Positions 46,301 through 58,300 of a stretch of 64,000 bases of DNA are shown in pieces. A model generated the notes under the pieces. It saw only the letters and a program-made list of their open reading frames with translations, did not search any database and had not been told where the DNA came from. Every line of letters begins with the position of its first letter. Position 1 is the stretch's first letter. The DNA comes from Capitulum mitella. Its lineage: Eukaryota > Arthropoda > Thecostraca > Pollicipedomorpha > Pollicipedidae. Location: the NCBI GenBank assembly GCA_030062745.1, contig CP099841.1:24059398-24123397 (forward strand). Reading direction: 5' to 3'. A program made the position numbers and the translations under genes.

Positions 46301-49300
46301 AGCTGTGGAGTGTAGCAGGGGCTCGGCGGAACTGCGCTGCCTGACTGACCCGCACGGACAGCCGGACCGCCGGCCGGCTCAGGTAATACCCCGCCCGGGG
46401 ACGGGTTCACGTGAAGGTCAGAGGGGCGCCGCCTGCCACCTGTGACGTCATGTGACCCCGGTGAGGCGGCGGCCGGCCGGGTCGGTCACGGTCCGCGGTC
46501 ACTTGCGGCGGTCACGATGAAGCGCTGCGGTCACGATGACGCCCGCGGCCGAGCGTGTCGGCTCGCCGGGTAACGGCTGCGTACGGGCGGTGACGGGCGA
46601 TGACTGATGGCGGGGCGGGGGGTGACTGATGACAGGCGCTGTTGACCGAGCCGAGCTGGAGACTGCCGATTGCCGGCTCGGTCGGAGTGACGTCCGTACC
46701 GTCGCCGCAGAGTGCACCGTCCGTGACGCGGGCAGTGTCGTCGCACGCAGTGCGGTGTCACCGCGGCACCCGGGCGGTGTCACCCCGTCACGCTGTATGT
46801 GCCGTGGCAACAAAGGCAGACGCCGCTTTGAGTCCTCGCCGTATGGCCAGGCGATAACGACTGTATGTGCCCGCTAACTGCGACGAAGATAATGAGACCC
46901 CAGAGAAGGGAGTGTTGACGTCGTGGCTGAAGCTTTTTGTCTCACACGGCCGACCCGCGGACGGGCGTGAAGCGGCCTGTAATGGGCGACAGCGGGGCAT
47001 AACAGCGCGTCCAATTCCTCAATCATTTATGGAGTTTTTACGGCACCTTGGATGAGATCTTTCGCCGGGCCACTTGACTGCTGTTAAAAACCTGGGCGGT
47101 GAGCGCGTCACAAAAACGTCTGCCGTCGGCGAGAGGTTCAGGTGGTCGGTCTAGGACCGTCGGAACGGTCCAAGGCCAGCCCGTGCAGCGCGCATCGCTG
47201 GCGTGCAGTCATGACCACCACCATGGCGTGAGAAGCGTGATTGTGGCGAGCCTGCTGCCCGCGGACGGAGAGGGCCACAGCCGAACCCGCAGGTGTTCCG
47301 AGGGCAGTTGCCAGTGTTGGAGCTGTTGGCGGGTATGGTGAACTGAACGTGGCATTGTCGGCGGGCGTGAGCGTGTTCAACAGTCCAGTCGATAGCGATA
47401 AAAAGTTGATGGCGCCTTGAGCCCGGGTTTCGAGTCACGGTTCCCTATTGTCGGCACGTGGAGTATGCATTGCCACAGTGCCATGTGAAGGTACAAACGC
47501 AGCTCCCAGAAGCGTTAAAAGACACGCCCATTTCGGATGGAATTTGAAGGCGTGCACCAGCGAATTCAATCGGTAAATTGCGGTCATCAGTTCAGCAAAG
47601 GCTTTCAAAGCGTCAAGCTTTCTCTTCATTCTGTTTGGACCACTCTGTCATATACATTGTCTCGGAACTCTGAATTAACAGACGTTAGTCGTGACGTTCA
47701 CCGACTGCAAAAAAGACATTAAGCATCTCCTGGCAGAATTGGAAAGCTTTGGTTGGGTCTTATGAAGGAGGGCGAGGTGCTCGTTTAGACCAACCGTGGT
47801 GAGGAGCGGAGCTCGTGCCTCGTGAAAACACGGGCATCGTTTTCTCAAAATAATTGAGCCCCAGCAATGGGTTTGGCCATGATTGTAGGATTGGAACACA
47901 TTCCAGTACGGAAAAATGAATTCATCGGACCCTTAAATGTGACATTGGCAACGTATTTACAGTACTTCATTTTGTAAAGCAAGAAAACATTTTGACGGGT
48001 CAAGACATTGGTATTGAATTCCATCCCCTAAATTTCATTTGGTAGGGAAAGCTCTGTAAGTGCGTTTTCCACAGGTGCGTTTTCGTGATCAAGACAAACG
48101 CGTCCAAGACGGGTACTGGAGGTAGAAAAAGATCTGTCGCCGTCAGCCGGCAGCCCATGCTTTTCCACAGCATGCTCGGGAATGTCGCCAACTGCTGGCG
48201 TGTTGTCGTCTTGGTCGAGCCGCGGTCGCAGTAATAAGTCCCGGGGGATCGATATGAACGGACGGACTATGGGCGATCGTGGAGACGCGGTTCGACATAA
48301 AACTCACCGTGGGACCTTACTGCGGCGCGACATGCATTCGGAACTGCCGTCTCCCGCCGGTCGGCTCACGTGAGGCGGGCCCGGCAGTTCCAGCACTGTT
48401 GATCCGATCTCGGGCGCCCAGGTGGCCGAGCGCCCGAACGCCGAGTTCGGCGGCACAAAAGAGGCCGGCCGGTTCGCGCCGCCCCGCGCGTGGCGGACCT
48501 GCTCGCCTGGCCTGACGGCTGCCGGGTCAGGCGTCCCGGCCGGCAGGCGGTCCCGACTTGCCGGCGCCGATCCCGGGCCGGTGCCGGCTCGGAGCGGCCG
48601 TGGGCGGCGCGTCTCTGACGGGATGAGCTCCGGTCCGCCGCGCCTCCCGCCGAGCGTGGCCACGCGGAAACGTAGCCGGCTCCGTCCGGCCCGGCCCTGA
48701 GCCCGCACCGGGGACGTGGAGCTGAGAGAGGTGTCTGACCGGGACTGGAGGACCGGGGACGTGGAGCTGAGAGAGGTGTCTGACCGGGACTGGAGGACCG
48801 GGGACGTGGAGCTGTGAGAGGTGTCTGACCGGGACTGGAGAACTGGGGACATGGAGCTGTGAGAGGTGGCTGACCGGGACTGGAGGACTGGGGACATGGA
48901 GCTGTGAGAGGTGTCTGACCGGGACTGGAGGACTGGGGACATGGAGCTCAGAGAGACATCTGAGGCATCTGAGCGGAACTGGAGGACCGGGGACAAGGAG
49001 CTTACGGAGGCATCTGAGCGGAACTGGAGGACCGGGGACAAGGAGCTTACGGAGGCATCTGAGCGGGACTGGGGGACCGGAGGCGACAGGAAAGCATTGT
49101 ACCGGAACTGATCGACGTGATTTATATCAGAAGCAGTGAGGCTCTGGCCATCCCCAGGAATTCCTGATGAGCAGCCATGCGAAGGACTGTTATGGCTGGC
49201 CGGCGCCTGTTGTTGGTAAACTCCCCTCTAAACACACTTGTCCAGGCGGCCCATTACGTCGATCTAACGTCGGGAAGCTGCATTGGCTGGGCCGTATCGG

Positions 49301-52300
49301 GACGAGCCGCGGCACGGTGTGCTGAGCGTGCCGTCCTGCCCGGCTCTGGGGCAGAGCCGCGCTGTCCCGCTGACGTCGCCTCCCTGTTGCAGACGCAGCC
49401 GAGCCGGACCGCCCGCGGGCCAGACGAGGTCGCGACCCGCCAGCCGCCCCCGAGCCGACGTGGTGAGTGCCCGATCACGTCCGGCGCGACGCGGCCGTGT
49501 CGTGACCGTTCGGCCGTCACCGTGCCGGCGATTTCCGTCGCCACCGGCGTCGGCCGGCGGCCGCGTGTCGACTGGGGGCAGGAAGTGGGGAGACGGCGGC
49601 TAGGGGAGGGTGTGGCACGAGCGGACGCCGAGCTCGGGTGCGGTCGATAGGGATTTGCGTCAGACACGGTTCGGGAGCACGATGAGTGCATGGGATGACA
49701 CGTGGGATGGGGGATTGCCGGGGCTTAGTCGGCTTTGCGACGTTGGAGGGGACGAATGATGCTCCCAGCTCGCCGCAGAATGCTATTTGGATAATCCTGT
49801 TCACCGTATTACGAGCTCAGGCGAGCATTCAGGCGTTTTTGAGATGTCATCAGTGAGGAGCGCTGGGAGAAAGAAGCCAGAGAGGCGTCGTTGCGGTTCG
49901 TCTGACCTACATCGCTCGCTGGCTGCGGCTGGCTCGCGGCATTCTTGCATAAGCCCAGTGTTGACTGCTCTTGCCGCCGGCTGCCATTACCGTGCCATTT
50001 CGGTGGCCCGGTGCCCGTACCTGTCGAGGCCGAAGCCAGATGCCAGCCGCTAATCCGGGCGATCGGGGATTGCCGGTCTGCCAGCCATCGTCGGCGGGCA
50101 GATGGGGCGATAGTCTCGCCGGCCCGTCACGGCTCGGTCCCGGCGGGCGCTGCGGGCTGGCGGCGGGGCACGGCTGAAGCCGGACGACGCCTGGGACGAT
50201 GACGAGCGTTCTCCGGGCGCTGGAGGTGCCGCCGGTCACGGCATGTGTGGTGGCGCCGACGGCCAGTCAAAAATCCAGCTCGGGCCCAGTCATTGAAGAC
50301 TCAGGTTTTGTTTCGTGATGTCTAGATCTGCTCGTCATGTAGGTACAACTACGACGGTGCCCAGCCATCATGGAGCGCTTCCGTGTGAATCGAGTCTACT
50401 TTGTTTGGGCGAGGATCTCGCCTTCACTCTCACCTGCAACGCGTGCCGTGAACCATTGTGGTGCTTCTCCGCCGACCGGCCGGTGCTTCAGCGCGTCACG
50501 CGCTCGCGTGCGACCCGACGGCGGCTGCCGGTCACGGCCGGCCGGCCGCCGTGTCGCCCGGCCGCCGGGGGGCGTCCATTGTCCGGACGCGGTGACCTTC
50601 CGTGACCTGTCGCCGGCCGGGCCCGGTCGGCGCGACCCCATTAGCGGTGATGGATCGGCCCGCACCGCTGCGGGTTCCGGCCGGGCTTGGAGCGCACCGG
50701 CGCGGGTCGACGCCCGTGCAGAGCCGGCGCGGGACGCGACAGTCATTCCTGGCTCCATAGGGGGGCTTGCTGCACTGATCCGCCATCTGGGGACGCTGCC
50801 CTGACCCGCCGCCGGTGGCCGGGTCGCTCGGTCCGCAGATGTCCGCCCCCGCGGCCGCCGTGACGGGCTGTCGGGCCGGAGCGGCGGCGTCAGTGCCGCC
50901 GATTCGGCACGGTCCGCCGCCGCCGGCCGTCGGAGCCGGGGTGGCCGGACCGGCCGGCCGGCCGTCAGGGACGCGGACGACGTGACTAGCAGGACAAATA
51001 CTAAAGACAAGGGCAGATATAAAAGGCAAAGCTTAAAGCATGGTTGCGGGAAGAGCAAGAGGTCTCAGACCAGTGCCTTTTCATTAGTTTCGTTCGTATG
51101 TGGGGAAGCACCTCTTGTATAGCTCGTAATCTATTCGCATATATAGAACTTTCTGGCACCACGTTGTGGGTATTTCTTCTATCAGTTGGATTGCTATTAT
51201 TCATCACTGGAAAAAAAAAAACAACTTATTCCAACTTACTCTGTAAATGCGACGCATCGAACCGTCGTTCGGGCGCGATTTGCATTTTTTTAGGTGACGC
51301 CAACATCAGCCTTGCCGACTACGCCAGAGTCCTTCCGTGGAGGCCTCCGGCCGCCGCCTTTGGCTCCCGGACCCGAGCTGGTCGACCCCCACCTTCCCCC
51401 TGCCGGGATCCCAGGACCATCCCCTGGTCGGCCCGGAGCTCCAGGATACCGGCGTGCCCCGTTGACGCCTTGGAGCCCTCGGTATCCCGGGACCGTCCCC
51501 TGATTGTATCCCGGGACCGTCTCCTGATTGTATCCCGGCCCTGATTGTATCCCGGGACCGTCCCCTGATTGCCCCGGAGCCCCACCCACCACACATGCCG
51601 GGATTCCAGGGCAAGGTTGGAAATTTGGTCTTTGTTCCTGGTGTCGGACTATAATTTTTGTTTTGGGGTACAGAATTTTCCAAAGAGTAACACTGTTTCC
51701 ACTTGGCGTTCTTGGTGTAATTCAGTCATTACATCATACCTGATTCTTCCTGAATGGAGAAAGAGTCATTGGCTTACAGTTTGAAATTTTGTAAACATGG
51801 TTCCTCTGTAGCTTCTTTATGAAGGCAAGTCACACTTCTGGAGTACAAAATGTTTTTGGAGTATGTATTTTCTGGTGTTCTTCAACACCAAAAAACAACA
51901 CCTTTTCCAACCTTGTTCCAGGGCCATCCATTGGTCACCTTATGAGCTTCATTCGTCGGCCGAACTGGGCCACGCCCGGGACCCTCTTGAATGACGGTCA
52001 CGGCCGCGTCCGGCCGCGGCGCGTTTTGCGGTTTGCCGCCGCCCGGTGACGTATTGTGCGCGGCCGACCAGCCGTGTCGGCCCCGTGCCTGACTGCCGGC
52101 CGCCGCCGCCGCCGCTCGGGCCCGGCACTTCCGGCGGAGCGCGGCGGCCCGCGGCCGGCGGCCGGCGGCTGGTCGACCGGCGGCCGTGATCGATGTCGTT
52201 CCCAGCTGAGTCGGCCTCGCTCCACGCACGGCGGCGGCCGCAGTGTGTATGTGAGTGGAGTGGGGGGGGGGCGGGGGGCGGCGGGGAAGTCCGAGCTTGA

Positions 52301-55300
52301 GGGTCCACGCGCGTTCAATGGCCGGAACCCGGCTTCGACGCACGGTTATCGAGCTATGCGTGCGGCGTTTACTGACATGGGCCCGCCGGGTCGCCGTGTG
52401 GTTTGGGTGCTTGACCTCGGATGCGTTCTTCGTCGCTGGCGCTGTCCCGATGGGCTCCAGGTTCACCACCTGAGTGATATTCGGCCGCCGTGCGGTCTGC
52501 ATGCGGTCGGGGCGGCCGAGCTGGGTCGTCGTCCGTAGGTCGGCGGGCCGTTCGATGTGGAGCGCGGTGTCGGCGGAGGCGGCGGCGGCTCCGGTTTATC
52601 TGCTGCCTGATTACTGTATCGATCCTTGTCAGCGGCGCTAACGGCCACCGCTCCTCTGCACGGCATTATCGGGTCTGGGGCCGTGTGTCCGTCTGGGGAC
52701 GTCTCCGGCCGACTGAGGCCAGCTGGGCGTGGCTTTGATTGTCTGTGGGCTTCTGTGGGTGTCTGGGGCCGTTTGGGTGTGGTTGAGGCCATTTGGGAAC
52801 GTCTGGGTTCGTTGGGACCGCTTCGGGCCGTCTGGGACTGTCTCGGGCTAGCTTGGGCCATCTGGGACAGCTAGGGCCGTCTGGGCTCCTGCCGTCTCGG
52901 GTGAACGTCACCATCAGGTATGCCTCTGCCGGTCAGCAGGTGGTGGCTTGCGGCGGCTTACGACCAAGGCATGCTGAGACTGGGATCCGCCATTTTTTCC
53001 ATTTCCTTCCATCAGGATCAAGCTAATGGAAATTGTTCCGAGCCTGAGTTTACCTTTGCTCGCCGTGGTATCGTGCGGCCGTAAACAAGTCATCTTCTGA
53101 CGTCGACTAATCAATTATGCATGGTAACGTACAGTGAATCAGTATTCAGCGGATTTGGTTAGGAATTATCGTGCGTGTTTGGTTTATGCGATTGCCCATT
53201 GTGTACTCGTAAATTTCAAAGCACGACCACATGGGTGTGCTGCGTGGATTTTAATTAAGGGCAGTCTTTCATTACGCTGGCTGTCCGTCGTTCAGGCCCA
53301 TGAATACCGGGGTCCAGCCACTGGGGCCCAGCTTCCCACCGGTTGGAAGAGCTGCGAGTCAGACTGGACACGGCCGTCCTCTGGCTCTTATGTCCTGCCC
53401 CTGGTGGCCCTCTGCGAGGAGTCCGACGGGACACGGCTGGTGCGGACCGGACACGGTCAAGGTGCGGCTCCCGCGGGGTTCAGATCGGTCCCGGTGCGGC
53501 TCCCGCGGGGTTCAGATCGGTCCCGTCCCGGCGTGGCTCGCTGCGGAGGTCAGTCCGGTCCCGGCGTATCTCGCTGCAGGGTTCAGTCTGGTCCCGATAC
53601 GTCTCGCTGCAGGGTTCAGTGTGGTCCCGGTGTAGCTCGCTGCGGGGTTCAGACCGGTCCCGGTGTGACTCCCTGCGGGGTTCAGTCCGGGCCCAGTGTG
53701 GCTCCCCGCTGGGGTCAGTCCTGTCCCGATGTGGCTGTCTGCGGGCGGCCGGCGGGCACGCCCCTGTTTGTTCCTGTCCGGCCTGCTCCGTGTGGGCAGC
53801 GGCGGCACGCCTGCGTCTGACCGGGCCGCCGCCGCCACCGCCGAAACCCTGCCGGCCGGCCCGCTGCCGCCGACTCAGCGCCGCTCCAAGGCCGGCGGGC
53901 TGAGCCGCTGGCCGGAGCCGGTGCGGCGCCTCTGAGCCGCCCGGCCGCGCCGCTCCGTCGCCGCTCCGCGCTCGGACGTCCGGCCCTGGTGTCGCGATCG
54001 ATGTCCGCGGCCCCGTGTCGGGACGGAGGCGGCGCGAGCCGGGCCGGCAGCGGCCGGGTCTGGCGGCGGACAGGGAGCTCCGGTCCGCCGTCCCGCGGTC
54101 AGGCCGAGGGGTGCTACCGGCCGGCCGGCCGGCCGAGTCGCGCTGCGCTTTTTGGGACGCCATTTCCGGCCGGACGTCGTCCTACGGTATCGTCCGCGCC
54201 GGCGGCGGCCGAGCGGCTCGAGGCGGCCGTGCGTCCCGGCGCGCCCGGCGATAAGGAAGGGCTGGCGCTGGAGCGGAGCCGCCGGCCGCGCGGTCGGCGC
54301 TGCCCGATTGGGGCCAGGTCCAGGTCAGGACCGTCGTGCTGTGGTCGCCCTCGGTCCGGTCGTTGTCGGCCGATTGTGGCTGTCCGGGTCGTTCCGCCTT
54401 CTCTTTGCGGCCCAGCTGGGTTGTTGGCGCCCATTTGGAGTGTGTGGGAGTCGCCGTTTCCGCACGATGTTGGTGCCCGTCGCTCCCAGGTGACTGATTT
54501 AGTTAAGTTTGGCTGTCAGTTGTAGAATGTGGTCTGCCCCGACGTTCAGTTTTGCCTCGTCTGACGACCGCCTGTCGACTGCGGTCCAGCCGTACCGCCA
54601 GCGTCTTATCTCGTCCGGTCTGACCCGCCAGCGGACGGCCTCGTTTGGCCTGGCACGCCTGCTGTTGTCTTCGATCCGACGCCGACTTGTTCCGTCCCCA
54701 CGGCTCGACGCGGCTCCGATCCGAAGACAGGGCGCCGCTGCGGCCGGCCGGCCGGGCCCGGCTGCACCGCGCCAGAAGCACTTGCACTTTTCCGGCGTCT
54801 CGGGCGTGACCGCGGACTGTCGAAGGGCGTCGGCAGCTTGGTCGGGCGCCGGCCGGGCGCGGTGCGCCGTGTCGAGGCGGCGTCCGGGGCCCGCCGCCGC
54901 CGCCCGGCCGCCCGGCCGGCCCCGGGACGGCGGCCGGGCTCCCATGGCGCGGGCGCCGGGCGGCGTAACGGTGTCGTAATGACGGCCGGCCGGGTGCAGT
55001 TTCCGCGGCGGCGGCGACCGGTCCTTTGTGCCGCCGGCCGGCGGCGCACCTGTCGCCGCCGCTGCACTGTGACGGCGCCCTGCAGGGTCGGCCGCCGCCG
55101 GCCGTCCGGAATGCGGCGCCGCGGCGTGGGAGGCCGACCGGACGGCTGTCGGCCGACCGCTGCGCGCGGACGGGTGCGGCGTGCGGCGGTGATCCCCGGG
55201 CAGGATGCTGTCTCGCCTGTCCCGATGCCGTCTTGGATATGAGCTTTATGAAGGGTCAAAATCGTGAGATTTGTCGGGTAGAAACGGCGGCAGATCTGGT

Positions 55301-58300
55301 CACGGAACGGCCGCGGATTTGCGGGCAGAATCTGATGTCTGATCACTGTACGGCTCCGTGACCAGTCTCCGGCGGTGCCGTGACACCATGGAGGGCAGAT
55401 GCCGGCGATTGGGACCGTTGCCGTCGACCCCTGGCGCCCGGGCGGCCGCCATCTGGCTCCCGAGTCGGACGGCTCCGGCGCGGCGGACGGCGGCGCCGGC
55501 CGCGTGGCCGGGCCCCGCTGTCCGAAGGCGGCGCCGACAGATGCGCGCGGGTGCTATCCCGATCCGTTGGCGGCCGCCGCAGCTGTATGGAAATGAGCCG
55601 CGCTAACGGGAACGCCCGCCGGACGCGGCGCTCGATCGGCTCTGGTCGTCGCCGGCGCGCCGCACGCCTGCTGCCGGCACGGCCGCCGCCAGGGTGGTCG
55701 GCCGCCCGAGCCATGCCGCCGTCGACGGCTCGGGTTTGGCGGCGCCGTGTGGCGAAGACGCCAGCTGGGGAGGCGCTGCCGGCCGCCGCTGTCCGGAGAC
55801 GGCCGGCCTCGTCGGTGCTGGGAGGGTGACGTCACGACGGACGGAGCGCTCCGGCTGAACCATCACCTGGCCGCGACTCAGCCGTGATATGGCCGTGACC
55901 CAGCCGTGACCCAGCCAACTGCCAGATGACTGTGACCCAGCCGGCGGCGGCTGAGCGGACAACTCGGGAGGCTGCGCGGGCCGGCCAGTGAAAGTGGCCT
56001 GACCTCTCCAGTGTTCCCCGGGCGCCGCGGAGACAAACACTCGGCCGCCGCCGAGGGCGCCGGGCACGGCCGCGGCCTTTCACCCGGCTGCGGCGGTCAC
56101 GGCGCGCCGGAGCCGCCGCGGCCGGCACCGGTCACAGGGTCCCTCCGGCACCGGTCATGGGGTCCAGCCGGGAGTAGGCACGAGGTCCCGCCGCTCAGAC
56201 GGCCGGGTCAGCCCCCGCCGGCACCGCGGGGCGCCGGTCGGCCGCCGTCGCCGTCTCGTTCCGATGTCCGCGGGGGTCGAACGGGGCACAGCGGCCGACC
56301 CGGCCCGGGCGGTGTCGGATCGATCGCTGACCCGGCCCAGCCGGTGTCGGGTCGATCGCTGACCCGGCCCGGCCGGTGTCGGGTCGATCGCTGACCCGGC
56401 CCAGCCGGTGTCGGGTCGATCGCTGACCCGGCCCGGCCGGTGTCGGATCGATCGCTGACCCGGCCCGGCCGGTGTCGGATCGATCGCTGGCCCGGCCCGG
56501 CCCGTGTCGGGTCGATCGCTGACCCGGCCCGGCCCGTGTCGGACCGATCGCTGACCCGGTTCGGCCCGTGTCGGACCGATCGCTGACCCGGCCCGGCCGG
56601 CGGCCGCGCGCCGTGGGAACCTGTCGGCCGTGCGGCCGCGGCCGCTGCCGGACGTCCCGGCCGGCTCGGCGTGGGACCGCGCCCGGCCCGTCAGAGCTGC
56701 ACTCCGCCGCCGGCGACGGCCCGATTGCGGGCAGACCTGAGCCGCCGACGAGTCCGGGCCCAATTACCTCTGAACAGTACTGTCGTGGGGTTGTGTGTGC
56801 AGGTGTGGGTATTCTGCATTCGCAGCACGCACATAGCTGGGTGTTTAAAAAGAGCGCCGGTGGTGATTTTGCCTCACCGTCCTGATGATGACTTACTTGC
56901 GAGGCATTCGTTACGATGGGTGGTCGTTGCTCGAATTCACACCAATGCTTTCTTGGATATGGTTAACGAGTGCGGGTGTCGTGCTCTTCACGTGGACCAT
57001 GCTGTCGGGCGCACCGGCCCTTGAAATCCTGGATGTTGCTTGTCATCGCTCTGGTGACTCCGTGAGTGTTTGCTCTCTCCTCCCGCGTCGTGGAATGCGG
57101 CCTCCTCGCTGTTCATGAATGAGTACGCTGAGCGCGCGCTGAAAGCGGACCTGCGGTATCGTGCCGACTCCGCGCCGGCTGTTTACGCGGTATGGGAATT
57201 CCGCTGACGACGGCGCACCGCCGCCGGCGTATCCTGGCCCGAACTGCCAGTCAGCGGCGGCGGCGGCCAGTCACACGCAGCTCAGCCGGGCCGGGCCGGC
57301 CGTCCGCTGTAGCTGGGTCACTGTGTGCCGATCGGCGCGGCCCGGCTCGGCGGCCGGCCGCGCGCGATTACGCTATCTGGTCGGCGGCGGCGGCGGCGAG
57401 TCCGTCGGTGGTGGGCCCGCGCTGCGCCGGCGCTCGCCTCCGCCGCCGCCGCCGCCGACGGGGCCGTGCGAACCCGAGCCGTCTGCAGGGCGGCGATAGT
57501 GGGAGCAGGTGCGCGCGCCCGGCGCTCTCTCCGCCGCTCTCGGCACGGCCGGAGGCGGGCCGGCGTCTGGCGGCGCGCCGGCGCTCGGCAGCCGGTATCG
57601 GCCGACAGATTGCCCGGCGGTGTGACCCTGGCAGTGACGGCTCCGGTCAGGTGCGCGGGAGGGTCGCGGCCGGCGCCTGCAGTGGAGGCGTCCCGTACAG
57701 GCGGCGGACCGGGCTGCGGTGTGCTGGCAGCCGCTGTCGGCGGAGCGGGGGTCACGGCTAGTGCGTTATGACTGGCTAGTGCTCAGAGTCGGCGTCCCCT
57801 GGTGGCGGATCCGGGTTTAATTGGTGTCTTGGTGTTTGTCGGGTGATGTTTCAGGACGTGATTGAGAAGAAACCACATTGGTGATGTGTTCTCTCGGTGC
57901 AGGCATCGCCGACGTAACCCTTACTGAACCAAATTTCATGGCTAATGTTTCATCTTGTGTCAAGAGACAGTGTTCCTGGGACTGAAGTTTTAGTATCAGA
58001 CCATTTCGTTTTGCCGTTCAAAGGAACTATGTCCCAGGAGTTGAGGTTCAAACAATCTTGCATGAACTTGAACTGAGTTGTACACTGCCTCCTAATGTCC
58101 GCATCGTTTTGTTGTTTGCCAGGGGACGATGCGGTCGGACCGTGGCCCTGGTTTTGGTACCGCTGACCCGTCCCCGGCCGCCGCCGCCAAGACCGGATCG
58201 ACAGACAGTCTGGAGGAGGCGCCGCCCACCCCGCAGCCGGTAGCGACTCAGAGAAGCGGTGAGTGTTCCGTACCTGGCGGCTGTCCGCGGCTGTCCTGCA

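Larger units (their letters stand above)
49463..58122. other. PRUNE intron 11, very GC-rich, no nested gene seen
   Basis: About 8.7 kb, dominated by CCGG/GGCC-rich sequence and by four tandem arrays. A segment at 51830-51945 (GGAGTATGTATTTTCTGGTG, TCAACACC, CCTTTTCCAAC) resembles 32885-32970 in intron 3, a second dispersed repeat. Open frames are abundant on both strands but none is recognisable. Confidence 0.4.

Noticed and set aside
47395-47460. B-box-like TTTCGAGTC suggesting a tRNA or SINE
   Set aside because: No A box at a suitable distance and no cloverleaf could be drawn.
48304-49041. Minus-strand frame of 245 codons with 15-residue Ser/Pro/Leu repeats
   Set aside because: It is produced by the 45-base minisatellite, whose period keeps all frames open; no domain or gene context.
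53480-55346. Many overlapping open frames of 100-250 codons on both strands
   Set aside because: GC content is so high that stop codons are rare; frames overlap on opposite strands, are Arg/Pro/Gly-rich and show no motif.
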